Shown piece by piece: positions 22,388 to 30,745 of a stretch of 36,311 nucleotides of DNA (its first letter is position 1; each line of letters begins with the position of its first letter). The position numbers were made by a program, and so were the translations under genes. Source of the DNA: Archaeoglobi archaeon (GTDB taxonomy: Archaea > Halobacteriota > Archaeoglobi > Archaeoglobales > Archaeoglobaceae); the NCBI GenBank assembly GCA_029259415.1, contig JAPDIW010000077.1:1-36311 (forward strand). Direction: 5' to 3'. The notes under the pieces are model-generated. The model made no database searches. It saw only the letters and a program-made list of their open reading frames with translations, and was not told the origin of the DNA.

Positions 22388-22804
22388 TTACTCAATCTGG
22401 ACGGTCTTTCTGTCCTTCTTTTCCTTCGGAATCGTTATCTCAAGCACTCCGTTGTTGTACTTTGCTTTAACCGCATTTGTATCAATTCCTGCGGGCAGAG
22501 CTATCCTTCTGTAAATCTTGCCCATCCTTCTCTCTCTTCTCAGATACTCTCCCCTCTTCTCCTCAATCTCCTCTTTCTTCTCAGCCTTTATGACAAGGTC
22601 TCCGTCTTCAAAGTAAATCTCCAAGTCCTCTTTGTTGAACCCAGGCAGGTCGGCAACAACTCTAATCTGGTCTCCCTCGTCAATGACGTCAACCGGTGCA
22701 GAAAATCTGAACTCCCTAGTCTCCGGGAACTTGCCGAACTCCTCAAGCAACCTGTTGAACCTCTCCTGCATCCTTCTCAATTCCTCAAACGGGTCAAGGA
22801 ACAT
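22388..22804 (-). CDS. hsp20: Small heat-shock protein, Hsp20/alpha-crystallin family
   Basis: A 138-aa ATP-independent chaperone. The alpha-crystallin domain begins at SAPVDVIDEGDQIRVVADLP and ends at NNGVLEITIPKEKKD, with the conserved A-x-x-x-n-GVL motif. The C-terminal V-Q-I (KTVQIE) is the I-x-I type anchor used for oligomer assembly. The N-terminal arm (MFLDPFEELRRMQERFNRLL) is typical. A strong GGAGGTGAT ribosome site precedes the ATG. The upstream region holds an inverted repeat matching the A. fulgidus heat-shock regulator HSR1 site, so heat induction by derepression is inferred. Confidence 0.97.
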   Translation of the reverse strand: MFLDPFEELRRMQERFNRLLEEFGKFPETREFRFSAPVDVIDEGDQIRVVADLPGFNKEDLEIYFEDGDLVIKAEKKEEIEEKRGEYLRRERRMGKIYRRIALPAGIDTNAVKAKYNNGVLEITIPKEKKDRKTVQIE

Positions 22805-22820
22805 TACCCATCACCTCCCC

Positions 22821-22864
22821 CCTAACATTTTTTTCCTAACTTGCTTTACCTAACCTATTGTTAG
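22821..22864 (-). promoter_or_regulatory. HSR1-type heat-shock operator with phased half-sites
   Basis: CTAAC-CTATT-GTTAG at 22850-22864 is an exact CTAAC-N5-GTTAG palindrome. Two more CCTAAC half-sites lie at 22821 and 22835; with the one at 22849 they form a series exactly 14 bases apart. All lie between the hsp20 TATA element and its ribosome site. The consensus is recalled from published A. fulgidus work on HSR1; the phased half-sites are my own observation. Confidence 0.8.
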
Positions 22865-22871
22865 GTTAAAG

Positions 22872-22885
22872 TAATATAAATTTTT
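22872..22885. promoter_or_regulatory. TATA element in the hsp20-nmd3 divergent region
   Basis: On the minus strand TTTATATTAC is a very good box A for hsp20, with the operator just downstream around the expected start site. In the other direction AATATAAATT could also serve nmd3, about 45 bases before its start. Confidence 0.55.
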
Positions 22886-22923
22886 CGGTTCAGCTTTTTA
22901 AGAAGCTACGAATAAGGGATGAT

Positions 22924-23907
22924 GTGAGATGTGTTGTATGCGGAAGAGAAATTGAGAGCGGAAGTTTGTGTGGTAAATGCATGGTTGAGAAGCAGGAAGT
23001 AGCCAGAATTGATGAGTTTGAGATAACCATTTGCAGCAGATGTAATTTCATCAGAGTGGGGAACAGATGGGTGGAGAGCAGCATTGAGAAAGTAGTTGAG
23101 GACTTTGTGTTGAAGAACGCTTGGGTTTCCGAAGAGTTTGACGTCAGCGAGGTTGTGATATCCAAAGACTACTGCGTCTTTAAAGGAGAGATTGCCGGTG
23201 ACGAGGTTGAGGTTGTAGTTCCGCTGAAATACAGAATCAACAAGGTGCTCTGCGAGAGGTGCAGCAGAGAAGCTGGAGGCTATTACGAGTCCATCGTGCA
23301 GATAAGGGCGGATGGGAGAGAGCTAAGCGATGAGGAAATCGAAAAAGCCCTTGAAATTGTAGACGAGGTTATTTCGCACGCTCCTGAAGACCAGAAGGCT
23401 TTCGTTTCAAAGATAGAAAGAAAAAAGGAGGGTGTCAACGTTTTCTTCGGAAGCAGGAACATTGGTAAAAAAGTATCGAGAATGATTCTGAGAAAGTTCG
23501 GGGGGAGTTTGAAGGAAAGCAAGAAGCTCCACACGAGAATTGACGGCAGGGATGTGTACAGATTCACCTATTCTGTCAGACTGCCTGAGTACAGAGAGGG
23601 CGACATAGTTGAGAAAGATGGCAGATTTGTAGTTGTCAGGAACTCCGTGGTTGGGAAAGGCTCTGACATAATTACCGGAAAAACTGTCAACCTCGGCGAT
23701 GAGGGAGTTGCTGTGAGAAGAGAGGAGTTGAAGGGAGGAGTTGTGGTCAATGCTGACTCTGAGGCTGTTGAGGTCGTATGCGAGGATGGCAGAGTTGTGA
23801 CAACTCCCAGACCTTCGGGAGCAGACATAGGGGCTGAAGTCAAGGTATTTGAGAAAGACGGCAAATTTTTCTCCGTGTATGAAGGCAGTCAGAGTTCCGA
23901 AAAGTGA
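22924..23907 (+). CDS. nmd3: NMD3 family ribosome export/assembly protein homologue
   Basis: A 327-aa archaeal NMD3 homologue. Cysteine pairs form zinc ribbons: CVVCGREI, SLCGKCM, ICSRCNF and LCERCSREAGGYYESIVQIR. The last is the most characteristic NMD3 block. The later part, FGSRNIGKKVSRMILRKFGG and ESKKLHTRIDGRDVYRFTYS, matches the RNA-binding core, followed by an OB/SH3-like C-terminal region. In eukaryotes NMD3 binds the 60S subunit; the archaeal role in large-subunit maturation is inferred. The start is GTG 22924, placed where the family's first CxxC begins. Its 3' end overlaps the next gene. Confidence 0.92.
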   Translation: MRCVVCGREIESGSLCGKCMVEKQEVARIDEFEITICSRCNFIRVGNRWVESSIEKVVEDFVLKNAWVSEEFDVSEVVISKDYCVFKGEIAGDEVEVVVPLKYRINKVLCERCSREAGGYYESIVQIRADGRELSDEEIEKALEIVDEVISHAPEDQKAFVSKIERKKEGVNVFFGSRNIGKKVSRMILRKFGGSLKESKKLHTRIDGRDVYRFTYSVRLPEYREGDIVEKDGRFVVVRNSVVGKGSDIITGKTVNLGDEGVAVRREELKGGVVVNADSEAVEVVCEDGRVVTTPRPSGADIGAEVKVFEKDGKFFSVYEGSQSSEK

Positions 23908-24868
23908 GGCTGAGCAAGTCAGAAAGCTCGCTGAAAAGCTCGGAGTTAAGGATAAAAGCAGGAGGATAACTGCTTTTGGAGACTACGTGGAAATCCCAAT
24001 TGTTGACGGGGCTGAGAAGTTTTTTGAAGGATACACGATAGTTGAGCAGAAGAATCCCGTCTTCTCTAAAAAGAAGAATCTTAAAGAAGTTCTTAAGGGA
24101 AAGGTTCCTGAAGAGCTTATTCCAACGAATTACAAGGTGATAGGAGACATAGTCATTGTCAAGCTTGACGAGAAGGCGAAAAAGTATGCTAAAGCAATAG
24201 GAGAAGCGTTGATGCAAATTAACCCCTGCAAAGCTGTGTGGTGCGATTTTGGCAGGTTTGGGATGAAGAGGAAGCCGAAGATGGAGTTAATTGCCGGAGA
24301 AGGCAGCGTTACGGAGCACAAGGAGAACGGATGCAGGTTCAGACTTGATGTCACGAAGGTCATGTTCAGCTTGGGCAATCAGGCGGAGAGAATGAGGGTT
24401 GCGAAGCTCGTTGAGGATGGTGAAGTTGTTGTAGATATGTTCGCCGGGATTGGATACTTCTCAATACCGATAGCCGTTCACTCGAAGGCGAAGAGGATAT
24501 ATGCTATCGAGATAAACCCTGACTCCTATCACTTTCTTCTGGAGAACATGAGGCTGAATGGGGTGGAGAATATTATCCCAATTCTCGGAGACTCGCAGCT
24601 CGTCACTCCCGAGGGTGTTGCCGACAGAGTTGTGATGGGACATATTTACTGCCATGATTACCTATACGCAGCAATTAGAGCTTTGAGGGGAGAGGGAATT
24701 ATTCATTACCACGAATCGACACCTGAAGCGGTTATCGACAGGCCCATAAGAAGAGTGAAAAAAGCATGCGGGAAGATGGGGAAAAATTGCGAAATTCTGA
24801 ACTTCAAAAAGGTGAAAAATTATTCTCCGGGAGTTTATCACGTTGTTGTCGATGCTAGAGTTTACTGA
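23879..24868 (+). CDS. taw2: tRNA wybutosine/m1G37 enzyme of the Trm5/TYW2 family (TYW2 favoured)
   Basis: A 329-aa COG2520-type enzyme with an N-terminal domain ([29 protein letters not shown]) and a SAM-binding Rossmann domain: [48 protein letters not shown]. Trm5 has an N-L-P motif at the next strand; here it is [14 protein letters not shown], followed by [11 protein letters not shown]. That Gly-containing variant is what I expect of archaeal TYW2 (aminocarboxypropyl transfer in wyosine synthesis on tRNA-Phe G37). ATG 23879 lies within the nmd3 end (29-base overlap), giving a translation-related operon. Confidence 0.82.
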   Translation: MKAVRVPKSEAEQVRKLAEKLGVKDKSRRITAFGDYVEIPIVDGAEKFFEGYTIVEQKNPVFSKKKNLKEVLKGKVPEELIPTNYKVIGDIVIVKLDEKAKKYAKAIGEALMQINPCKAVWCDFGRFGMKRKPKMELIAGEGSVTEHKENGCRFRLDVTKVMFSLGNQAERMRVAKLVEDGEVVVDMFAGIGYFSIPIAVHSKAKRIYAIEINPDSYHFLLENMRLNGVENIIPILGDSQLVTPEGVADRVVMGHIYCHDYLYAAIRALRGEGIIHYHESTPEAVIDRPIRRVKKACGKMGKNCEILNFKKVKNYSPGVYHVVVDARVY

Positions 24869-25830
24869 AGCTTTTCTACAATCTCTTTCGAGTGGTAGGT
24901 TATAATTAAATCTGCTCCAGCTCTTTTTATGGAAACGAGAATTTCGTAGATTGCTTCGTCGCTCAGCCATCCCTGCATTATAGCCGCCTTAACCATGCTG
25001 TACTCCCCACTGACGTTGTAGGTGGCAATGGGCAGATTAAAGCGGTCCCTAGCCATTCTGATGATGTCGAGGTATGGCAGGGCGGGCTTGACCATTATTA
25101 TGTCGGCTCCCTCTCTGATGTCAAGCTCTATCTCCCTCATCGCCTCTCTCGCGTTGTGAATGTCCATCTGATACCCTCTCCTGTCACCGAACTTGAAACC
25201 GCTCTCAGCGGCATCTCTGAAGGGAGAGTAGAAGTTCGAGGCATACTTTGCCGAGTAGCTCATTATGGGAACGCTTTCAAACCCTGCTTCATCAAGCGCC
25301 TCTCTTATTGCCTTAACCATCCCATCCATCATTCCGGAAGGGGCGACGATATCTGCTCCACTCTCTGCATGGCTTACGGCAGTCTTGCCGATTATCGGAA
25401 GCGTCTCATCGTTCACAATTTCCCCATCTCTCACAACACCGCAGTGACCGTGAGTGGTGTATTCACAAAGACAGACGTCAGTTATTATTACAGCATCCGG
25501 AAATTCGGCCTTAATCCGCCTTACAGCCTTCTGAATGACACCGTTCTCGTCAAAAGCGGAGGAACCCATTTCATCCTTGTAAGAGGGAATGCCAAACAGT
25601 ATAAAGCTCTTCAAACCCTTCTCAAGGCATTCCTCAACCTCCTTCTCGACCATTTCGAGAGGAATTCTGAAATAATCCGGCATTGATTCAATGGGCTTCT
25701 TTTCCTTGATTTTCTCGTCAACAAAAATCGGTGTTATGAGGTTTTCAGGACTTAACCTCGTTTCTCTGAACATCCACCTCAGGTTCGCTTTTCTCAACCT
25801 TCTCATTCTTACTTTCGGGAATTCTGCCAT
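24862..25830 (-). CDS. hemB: Porphobilinogen synthase (delta-aminolevulinic acid dehydratase)
   Basis: A 322-aa enzyme that condenses two 5-aminolevulinate molecules into porphobilinogen. Schiff-base lysines are Lys195 in MSYSAKYAS and Lys248 in [12 protein letters not shown]. Cys120, Cys122 and Cys130 in [14 protein letters not shown] form the catalytic zinc site, so this is the zinc-type enzyme. The frame is open to 25848, but ATG 25830 starts [14 protein letters not shown] behind GGTGGTGG. Its start lies 86 bases inside the end of hemA, giving a coupled hemA-hemB operon. Its end overlaps the convergent methyltransferase-like gene by 7 bases. Confidence 0.97.
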   Translation of the reverse strand: MAEFPKVRMRRLRKANLRWMFRETRLSPENLITPIFVDEKIKEKKPIESMPDYFRIPLEMVEKEVEECLEKGLKSFILFGIPSYKDEMGSSAFDENGVIQKAVRRIKAEFPDAVIITDVCLCEYTTHGHCGVVRDGEIVNDETLPIIGKTAVSHAESGADIVAPSGMMDGMVKAIREALDEAGFESVPIMSYSAKYASNFYSPFRDAAESGFKFGDRRGYQMDIHNAREAMREIELDIREGADIIMVKPALPYLDIIRMARDRFNLPIATYNVSGEYSMVKAAIMQGWLSDEAIYEILVSIKRAGADLIITYHSKEIVEKLQ

Positions 25831-27058
25831 TTCCACCACCAAAAACATACTTTACAGACTCAATAACGTGAATTTCATCCTTTCTAGCAGCCTCTCTCAA
25901 CCTAACAGTCGGTTCTCTTAGGAATTTTTTGATTAAAGAGTTTGCGAAGTCGTTGAGAAGACTCTTCGCATCCTCACTGACACCATACTTCGCGCTTAGC
26001 TTCGCGTAAAGCTCCTCCACCTCTTCATCGACGAACTTCTCGGCGAGGGAGTACATTGCGGCAATTGCGTTTCTCGCTGAGATTTCCTTCAAAAGCAGCT
26101 TTAACTGCTCCAGCTCCTCTTCAATAATTCTTTCAACCTTCTCTATTTCTTTTCTCCTTCTGGCGAGATTTTCTTCACTTACCCTCCTCAAATCGTCAAT
26201 TGTTAGAAGTTCAACACCTTCAATCTCCGCCACACTTTCCTCCACATCTCGCGGCAATGCTATGTCGATTATGAGGAGTTTCTGTTTTCTACCATTCATA
26301 GCCTTCTCCACGTCGCTCTTGGTTATAACGAAGTGAGGGGCTGAGGTTGCTGAGATAACCACGTCAGAAATTTTGAGATAGTCAATCAACCTGTCGAACC
26401 TTACCGCAATTCCGCCAATTCTCCTTGCAAGCTCCTCAGCCTTCTCATATGTCCTGTTTGCGATCAGCACCGCCTCAACATCCTTTCCCGCTATTGCTTT
26501 TGCAACGAGCGTTCCCATCTCACCTGCTCCAACAAGCAAAACCTTTTTTCCCTTAAGAGTTCCCAGAGTCCTCTCAGCAACCTCAACCGCAGCAGAGCCT
26601 ATTGAGACCGAGCCCTTAGAGATTGCCGTTTCCCTTCTCACTCTTCTACCAACCTGCACGGCCTTACCGAAAACCCTCTCCAGAACTTCTCCCGCATGAC
26701 CGCTTTCCTTGCAGAGGTTGAAGCACTGCCTAACCTGACCGAGAATCTGTTCCTCTCCTACTATCATCGACTCTATTCCTGAAGCAACTCTTAACAAATG
26801 TCTCAAACAGTTCTCGCCGGTTAGAATTGTAACCTTATCCACTATGCCAAGCTCTTCAGCGATCTCTTTAAGGCAGGTTTCCAGATTCTCCCCAACAAGG
26901 TATATTTCAAATCGGTTGCAGGTGAAAATGTAAGCATACTCTGTGAAGTTGCACTTTGAGATAGTCTCCTCCAGCCTAGGCTTTACAGTAAGCCAGATCT
27001 TCTCAATTTCCTCAACACTGGCATTTTTGTGAGAAACCGATAAGCATCCAATGTCCAT
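25745..27058 (-). CDS. hemA: Glutamyl-tRNA reductase
   Basis: A 437-aa enzyme that reduces Glu-tRNA to glutamate-1-semialdehyde, the first step of C5 tetrapyrrole synthesis. The catalytic Cys47 is in [28 protein letters not shown] is the hallmark block, and [17 protein letters not shown] is the NADPH site. A C-terminal dimerisation helix follows, then a charged non-conserved tail (residues 406-437, [19 protein letters not shown]), inside which hemB starts. A CTTAAAAAG box about 25 bases before the ATG suggests a leaderless mRNA. hemL is not in the window. Confidence 0.97.
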   Translation of the reverse strand: MDIGCLSVSHKNASVEEIEKIWLTVKPRLEETISKCNFTEYAYIFTCNRFEIYLVGENLETCLKEIAEELGIVDKVTILTGENCLRHLLRVASGIESMIVGEEQILGQVRQCFNLCKESGHAGEVLERVFGKAVQVGRRVRRETAISKGSVSIGSAAVEVAERTLGTLKGKKVLLVGAGEMGTLVAKAIAGKDVEAVLIANRTYEKAEELARRIGGIAVRFDRLIDYLKISDVVISATSAPHFVITKSDVEKAMNGRKQKLLIIDIALPRDVEESVAEIEGVELLTIDDLRRVSEENLARRRKEIEKVERIIEEELEQLKLLLKEISARNAIAAMYSLAEKFVDEEVEELYAKLSAKYGVSEDAKSLLNDFANSLIKKFLREPTVRLREAARKDEIHVIESVKYVFGGGNGRIPESKNEKVEKSEPEVDVQRNEVKS

Positions 27059-27134
27059 CTTGAAGTGTAGAATTCACAAGTGCTTTTTAAGTTTTTTATT
27101 CTTCAGGAACCGAAAGTTCAAAATGATAAAAAGG

Positions 27135-27152
27135 TGGAGACTCCCGGAACGG
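27135..27152. repeat. 18-bp inverted repeat, copy downstream of pan
   Basis: GGAGACTCCCGGAACGGT sits directly after the pan stop codon on the pan-sense 3' side. Its reverse complement matches 28383-28400 in 17 of 18 positions. Confidence 0.85.
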
Positions 27153-28349
27153 TCAGACGAACATCACTCCCTTCAGATCGGGTACTGGAGTCGTCTTCTT
27201 GAGCACTTTTTCTATTGCCTTCGTGAAGTCGAGCATGGTTACTCTCGCTCTCTCTTCCCTGATTGCGAACATGCCTGCCTCGGTGCATATCGCCTTTATG
27301 TCTGCCCCGCTCGCACCTTCTGTGATTCTTGCAAGCTCCTTGAAGTCGACATCCTCTGCCAGCTTCATCTTCCTAGTGTGTATCTTGAATATCTGTATTC
27401 TTCCCTCGAAAGTTGGCATTGGAACTTCTATTATTCTGTCGAACCTTCCGGGTCTCAGGATCGCTGGGTCGAGGATGTCTATTCTGTTTGTTGCACCGAT
27501 GACCTTCACATCTCCTCTCGGATCGAAGCCATCGAGTTCAGCAAGAAGCTGCATCATCGTCCTCTGCACCTCCCTGTCTCCACTGGTATCGCTGTTTGTT
27601 CTTCTTGCTGCTATTGCGTCAAGCTCATCGATGAATATTATCGACGGCGACTTTTCCTTGGCAAGCTGGAACACCTCTCTGACCAGCCTCGCACCCTCTC
27701 CGATGTACTTCTGAACGAACTCGCTGCCCACTACCCTTATGAAGGTGGCCTTGGTCTGATTCGCGACTGCCTTGGCGAGCAGGGTTTTGCCTGTTCCCGG
27801 TGGGCCGTAGAGCAGCACGCCCTTGGGTGGCTCTATCCCAACCTCTGTGAAAAGCTCTGGCTTCAGCAGTGGTAGCTCTACAGCTTCCCTGATTTCCTCT
27901 ATCTGGACATCAAGACCTCCGATGTCTTCATAGCTGACCTCCGGTCTTTCCTCAACCTCAAAGCCGTAAACCATCGGGTCCTTTGAGGTTGGCAGGATAT
28001 TTACTATGGCCAGAGTTTGTTGGTTAAGAGCGACTCTCGCACCCGGCTTGAGTTCTTCTTCATTTATGTATTGAGAGGTATTTACAACGAATTTTGGCCC
28101 GGTCGAGCTTTTTACAACAACTCTCCCGTCTTCAAGAACATCTGAAATTACACCTACAAGTAATGGCGGTGAGCGTAATCTTTCAACCTCACTTCTGAGT
28201 CTTCTTACTTCTCTTTCATATCTTATTCTTTCGCTTTCTATAAACCTCTTTTCGTCTTCTAATCTGCGATAAAGCTCCCTAAGCTTGTAGTAATCCTCCT
28301 CCAGTTTCTTCAACTTTTCCAAGAGGTATTGTATCTCGCTATCTCCCAT
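27153..28349 (-). CDS. pan: Proteasome-activating nucleotidase (PAN)
   Basis: A 398-aa AAA ATPase that unfolds substrates for the 20S proteasome. Residues 1-60 form the N-terminal coiled coil ([20 protein letters not shown]) and 61-130 the OB ring. Walker A is GPPGTGKT at 182-189, Walker [15 protein letters not shown], the second region of homology has [19 protein letters not shown]. The last residues are GVMFV; the C-terminal HbYX proteasome-docking motif would be hydrophobic-Tyr-any, so here Phe replaces Tyr. The ATG is preceded by GAGGGAT. The gene is flanked on both sides by an 18-bp inverted repeat and diverges from mbf1. Confidence 0.97.
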   Translation of the reverse strand: MGDSEIQYLLEKLKKLEEDYYKLRELYRRLEDEKRFIESERIRYEREVRRLRSEVERLRSPPLLVGVISDVLEDGRVVVKSSTGPKFVVNTSQYINEEELKPGARVALNQQTLAIVNILPTSKDPMVYGFEVEERPEVSYEDIGGLDVQIEEIREAVELPLLKPELFTEVGIEPPKGVLLYGPPGTGKTLLAKAVANQTKATFIRVVGSEFVQKYIGEGARLVREVFQLAKEKSPSIIFIDELDAIAARRTNSDTSGDREVQRTMMQLLAELDGFDPRGDVKVIGATNRIDILDPAILRPGRFDRIIEVPMPTFEGRIQIFKIHTRKMKLAEDVDFKELARITEGASGADIKAICTEAGMFAIREERARVTMLDFTKAIEKVLKKTTPVPDLKGVMFV

Positions 28350-28382
28350 ATTTTATCCCTCAATCATTATTTTTCTCCCTTT

Positions 28383-28400
28383 ACCGTTCCGGAAGTCTCC
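28383..28400. repeat. 18-bp inverted repeat, copy upstream of pan
   Basis: ACCGTTCCGGAAGTCTCC contains the palindrome TTCCGGAA. It falls between the pan TATA element and the pan start codon, near the expected transcription start. Its partner, in opposite orientation, follows the pan stop codon. Confidence 0.85.
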
Positions 28401-28403
28401 AAA

Positions 28404-28416
28404 TACATATATATCA
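28404..28416. promoter_or_regulatory. Palindromic TATA element shared by pan and mbf1
   Basis: TACATATATATCA is nearly symmetric and lies about 55 bases before the pan ATG and 40 bases before the mbf1 ATG. It could direct both divergent transcripts. Confidence 0.5.
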
Positions 28417-28450
28417 CTCATCATATAAGAACTTGTTGCTGGTGAGTGAA

Positions 28451-28921
28451 ATGAACTGCGAAATCTGCGGCAGAGAGATTAAAGGAAAAGGCTTCAAGAT
28501 TGTCGTCGAGGGTAGTGAGGTAACGGTCTGCAGTTCTTGCAGGCAATACGGGACTGAAAAAAAGCCATCTGTAGCTTCTCAGCCGGGAGCGAGGAGGGTC
28601 GTTCTTAAAAAGAAGAGAACCTCGACAAAAATAGAGTTTACGGAGGAGCTTGTTGAGAACTTCCACATTATAGTCAGACGCGAGAGGGAAAAGAGAGGTT
28701 GGAGCCAGGAGCAGCTCGCCAAGAAGATCCAGGAGAAGGAGTCGCTGATAAAGAAGATTGAGAATGCCGAAATAACACCGGAACCTGAAGTTGTGGAAAA
28801 GCTGGAGAAGCTCTTCAACATCAAGCTCAGAGAGCAGGTTCCCGAAATCAAAATTGAGAAGAGCAAAAGTCTCGTCCCGACGCTTGGCGACATTGTTGTG
28901 GTGAAGAGGAAAAAGAAATAA
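28451..28921 (+). CDS. mbf1: Archaeal MBF1-type transcription/translation factor
   Basis: A 156-aa MBF1 homologue. An N-terminal zinc ribbon (NCEICGREI and TVCSSCRQYG) is followed by a basic linker and a Cro-type helix-turn-helix: REREKRGWSQEQLAKKIQEK, then SLIKKIENAEITPEPEVVEK and LEKLFNIKL. Archaeal MBF1 has been linked to ribosome association. The frame is open to 28433, but ATG 28451 has GGTGAG four bases upstream and starts at the zinc ribbon. It diverges from pan. Confidence 0.95.
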   Translation: MNCEICGREIKGKGFKIVVEGSEVTVCSSCRQYGTEKKPSVASQPGARRVVLKKKRTSTKIEFTEELVENFHIIVRREREKRGWSQEQLAKKIQEKESLIKKIENAEITPEPEVVEKLEKLFNIKLREQVPEIKIEKSKSLVPTLGDIVVVKRKKK

Positions 28922-28948
28922 TTTAAGCCCAACACTTGAACTGGTAGC

Positions 28949-29257
28949 ATGTACAACTTCATTTACATAACTGCCCCCTCACTGGAGGAGGCAGAGAAGA
29001 TAGCGAAGAGACTCCTTGAGAAAAAAATCGCGGCATGTGTAAACATTTTCCCGATTAAATCTTTTTTCTGGTGGGAAGGTAAGATAGAAGCTGCCACCGA
29101 GTTTGCATTGATTGTCAAAACAACCACTGAGAAGTTTGCGGAAGTTAGGGATGAAGTAAAGGCGATTCACAGCTACACAACTCCGTGCATATGTGCAATA
29201 CCCATAGAGAGGGGGCTTAAGGAGTTTCTAGACTGGATAGAAGAGACAGTCGAATGA
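28949..29257 (+). CDS. cutA: CutA family protein
   Basis: A 102-aa CutA1-type trimeric ferredoxin-like protein. Seen: ITAPSLEEAEKIAKRLLEKK, the IAACVNIFPIKSFFWWEGKI block and the HSYTTPCICAIPIERG signature. It is often described as divalent-cation tolerance, but its molecular role is not settled. A TATA-like ATTTAAGC about 26 bases before the ATG suggests a leaderless transcript. Its stop overlaps the next start (ATGA). Confidence 0.95.
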   Translation: MYNFIYITAPSLEEAEKIAKRLLEKKIAACVNIFPIKSFFWWEGKIEAATEFALIVKTTTEKFAEVRDEVKAIHSYTTPCICAIPIERGLKEFLDWIEETVE

Positions 29258-29949
29258 GGAGGGTCGGAACATACGGTGGAAGGAAATTGATAGAATACAA
29301 TCAGGAGCGCTGGAACACACTCGCAGAGAAGAGGGAGAGAGCAAAAGAGGTAATGGAGTCACTACTGTCCTTCGGGATTGGCAGTGTTGTCTACGGTAGC
29401 GTTGCGAGGGGAGATGTTAACGAGAAAAGCGACGTTGACATCTTCATTCCGGAAATAATACCATCTTACAAGGTTGAGGTTGCCCTCGACGGTTTTGAGG
29501 TTCTTGAAAAAAGAATTGTCCAGGCAACTCCAAACTACGCCATAAAGGGGGAGCTTGTTCTCTCCGATAACACCACCGTGAGCTTCCCGATGGTCAGGAT
29601 GAGGGAGAGGGAGATGGACTTTTACAGGTTTGGAGGTTGCATCGACTACAATGGCCTGATGGAGAACCGGAGAGTGCCGGGTGTTGACAAGAGACTCGTC
29701 CTCATTATCCCAACCGGAAACGGACATCGTGAAATTCCCCTCACGGATATGCATCCGAGCAGCGTGGCAAGGATGCTTGGCGTGTCGATAGAAATCGTGG
29801 TTGAGAGGATAAGAGTGCTTACAAGGAGGAGAGAGGTTGGGCGAACCGGAATATTCCTTTGCGAAACTATTCCGTCATCTGAGTGCTTCGAGCAGGCTTT
29901 GAAGGAGATAGCTTCCAGAAACCCTGCTGTAAGGAGAAGGCTATATTAA
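29254..29949 (+). CDS. Predicted archaeal nucleotidyltransferase
   Basis: A 231-aa protein with the minimal nucleotidyltransferase motif VVYGSVARGDVNEKSDVDIF (Gly-Ser ... Asp-x-Asp). It then has a substrate-type domain with QATPNYAIKGELVLSDNTTV and a helix-turn-helix-like C-terminal end, SSVARMLGVSIEIVVERIRV. It starts with a four-base overlap with cutA, so the pair is co-translated. The substrate is unknown; family members are widely conserved in archaea. Confidence 0.8.
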   Translation: MRRVGTYGGRKLIEYNQERWNTLAEKRERAKEVMESLLSFGIGSVVYGSVARGDVNEKSDVDIFIPEIIPSYKVEVALDGFEVLEKRIVQATPNYAIKGELVLSDNTTVSFPMVRMREREMDFYRFGGCIDYNGLMENRRVPGVDKRLVLIIPTGNGHREIPLTDMHPSSVARMLGVSIEIVVERIRVLTRRREVGRTGIFLCETIPSSECFEQALKEIASRNPAVRRRLY

Positions 29950-30059
29950 TCAAACTTTTTGCTTAACTTTATCGCGTTGAGTAGTGTTAAAACATATACC
30001 ATAAGCAGAGCGACCAGAACAACCATCGAAGCTATTGCAACTGCGGTGTAGTCATTCAT
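29946..30059 (-). CDS. Tiny CcmD-like single-pass membrane protein
   Basis: A 37-aa ORF from ATG 30059 to TAA 29946. After a short polar start (MNDYTA) there is one hydrophobic span (VAIASMVVLVALLMVYVLTL) and a basic tail (NAIKLSKKFD). It starts inside the last codons of ccmC (8-base overlap) with GGTG upstream. Size, topology and the position right after ccmC match CcmD, the small subunit that releases haem-loaded CcmE from CcmC. The assignment rests on position and topology, not on sequence motif. Confidence 0.65.
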   Translation of the reverse strand: MNDYTAVAIASMVVLVALLMVYVLTLLNAIKLSKKFD

Positions 30060-30708
30060 TCCCGTTCACCTCCATTTTCTCCTTTATTTCCGAAACTTTC
30101 GAATCGAGAAGGAAATACGAAATGTAAAGCAGGATAAAAGCAATTATCATAACACCCAGCAGCATCCCCCTCTCCGCATCAAAGCTAACCTCGAAAGGTT
30201 TCGGATGGAGAGGGGAGAGAAGAGAGGAAAAGTAGCTCATAGGAACTGTCACGAACGCGAATATCGAATAAATTGCCGAGTGTCTCGCCTTAACCGCATA
30301 GTCGTCTATGCTTGCCCTCAAACCAAAGTAAGCGGCGTAGGCAAACCAGAGAACGAGGACGAACGTCTCTCTTGGATCCCAGTTCCAGTAGCTCCCCCAC
30401 GCAACCTTCGCCCATATCGACCCGCTTATCAGGGCTGTGGTGATCATGGCAAAACCAAATTTGGCGGAGCTAACAGCCTGCACGTCTCTGCGGTAGTTTT
30501 CGCTCCTCAAAAAAGCTATTGAAAAAACAAGGGTTACCGCAAAGGCCAGGAAAGCAGAGACCGCAGCGGGGACGTGAAAGTATATTATCCTGTAATTTTC
30601 AGCTATTGTTGCTGATGGGAGAGGAGGTAAAGTGAGCGCCTTGAAAACACCGTAAATGAGCATTACAAAGCCAGAGAAAAAGCATAAAGCCGAAACTTTC
30701 GACCACAT
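30052..30708 (-). CDS. ccmC: Haem exporter/handling protein CcmC
   Basis: A 218-aa membrane protein with six hydrophobic spans. The tryptophan-rich WWD signature is in WAKVAWGSYWNWDPRETFVL. External histidines lie in IIYFHVPAAV and SPLHPKPF and are the expected haem ligands. CcmC presents haem to CcmE during c-type cytochrome maturation. A tiny CcmD-like gene follows. A TATA-like AGCTTAAACTG about 28 bases upstream allows an independent promoter, though the znuB-type gene ends only 37 bases before. Other ccm genes are not in the window. Confidence 0.95.
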   Translation of the reverse strand: MWSKVSALCFFSGFVMLIYGVFKALTLPPLPSATIAENYRIIYFHVPAAVSAFLAFAVTLVFSIAFLRSENYRRDVQAVSSAKFGFAMITTALISGSIWAKVAWGSYWNWDPRETFVLVLWFAYAAYFGLRASIDDYAVKARHSAIYSIFAFVTVPMSYFSSLLSPLHPKPFEVSFDAERGMLLGVMIIAFILLYISYFLLDSKVSEIKEKMEVNGNE

Positions 30709-30745
30709 GATTGGCCTTAGATATCTTGCAGTTTAAGCTTTTCCC

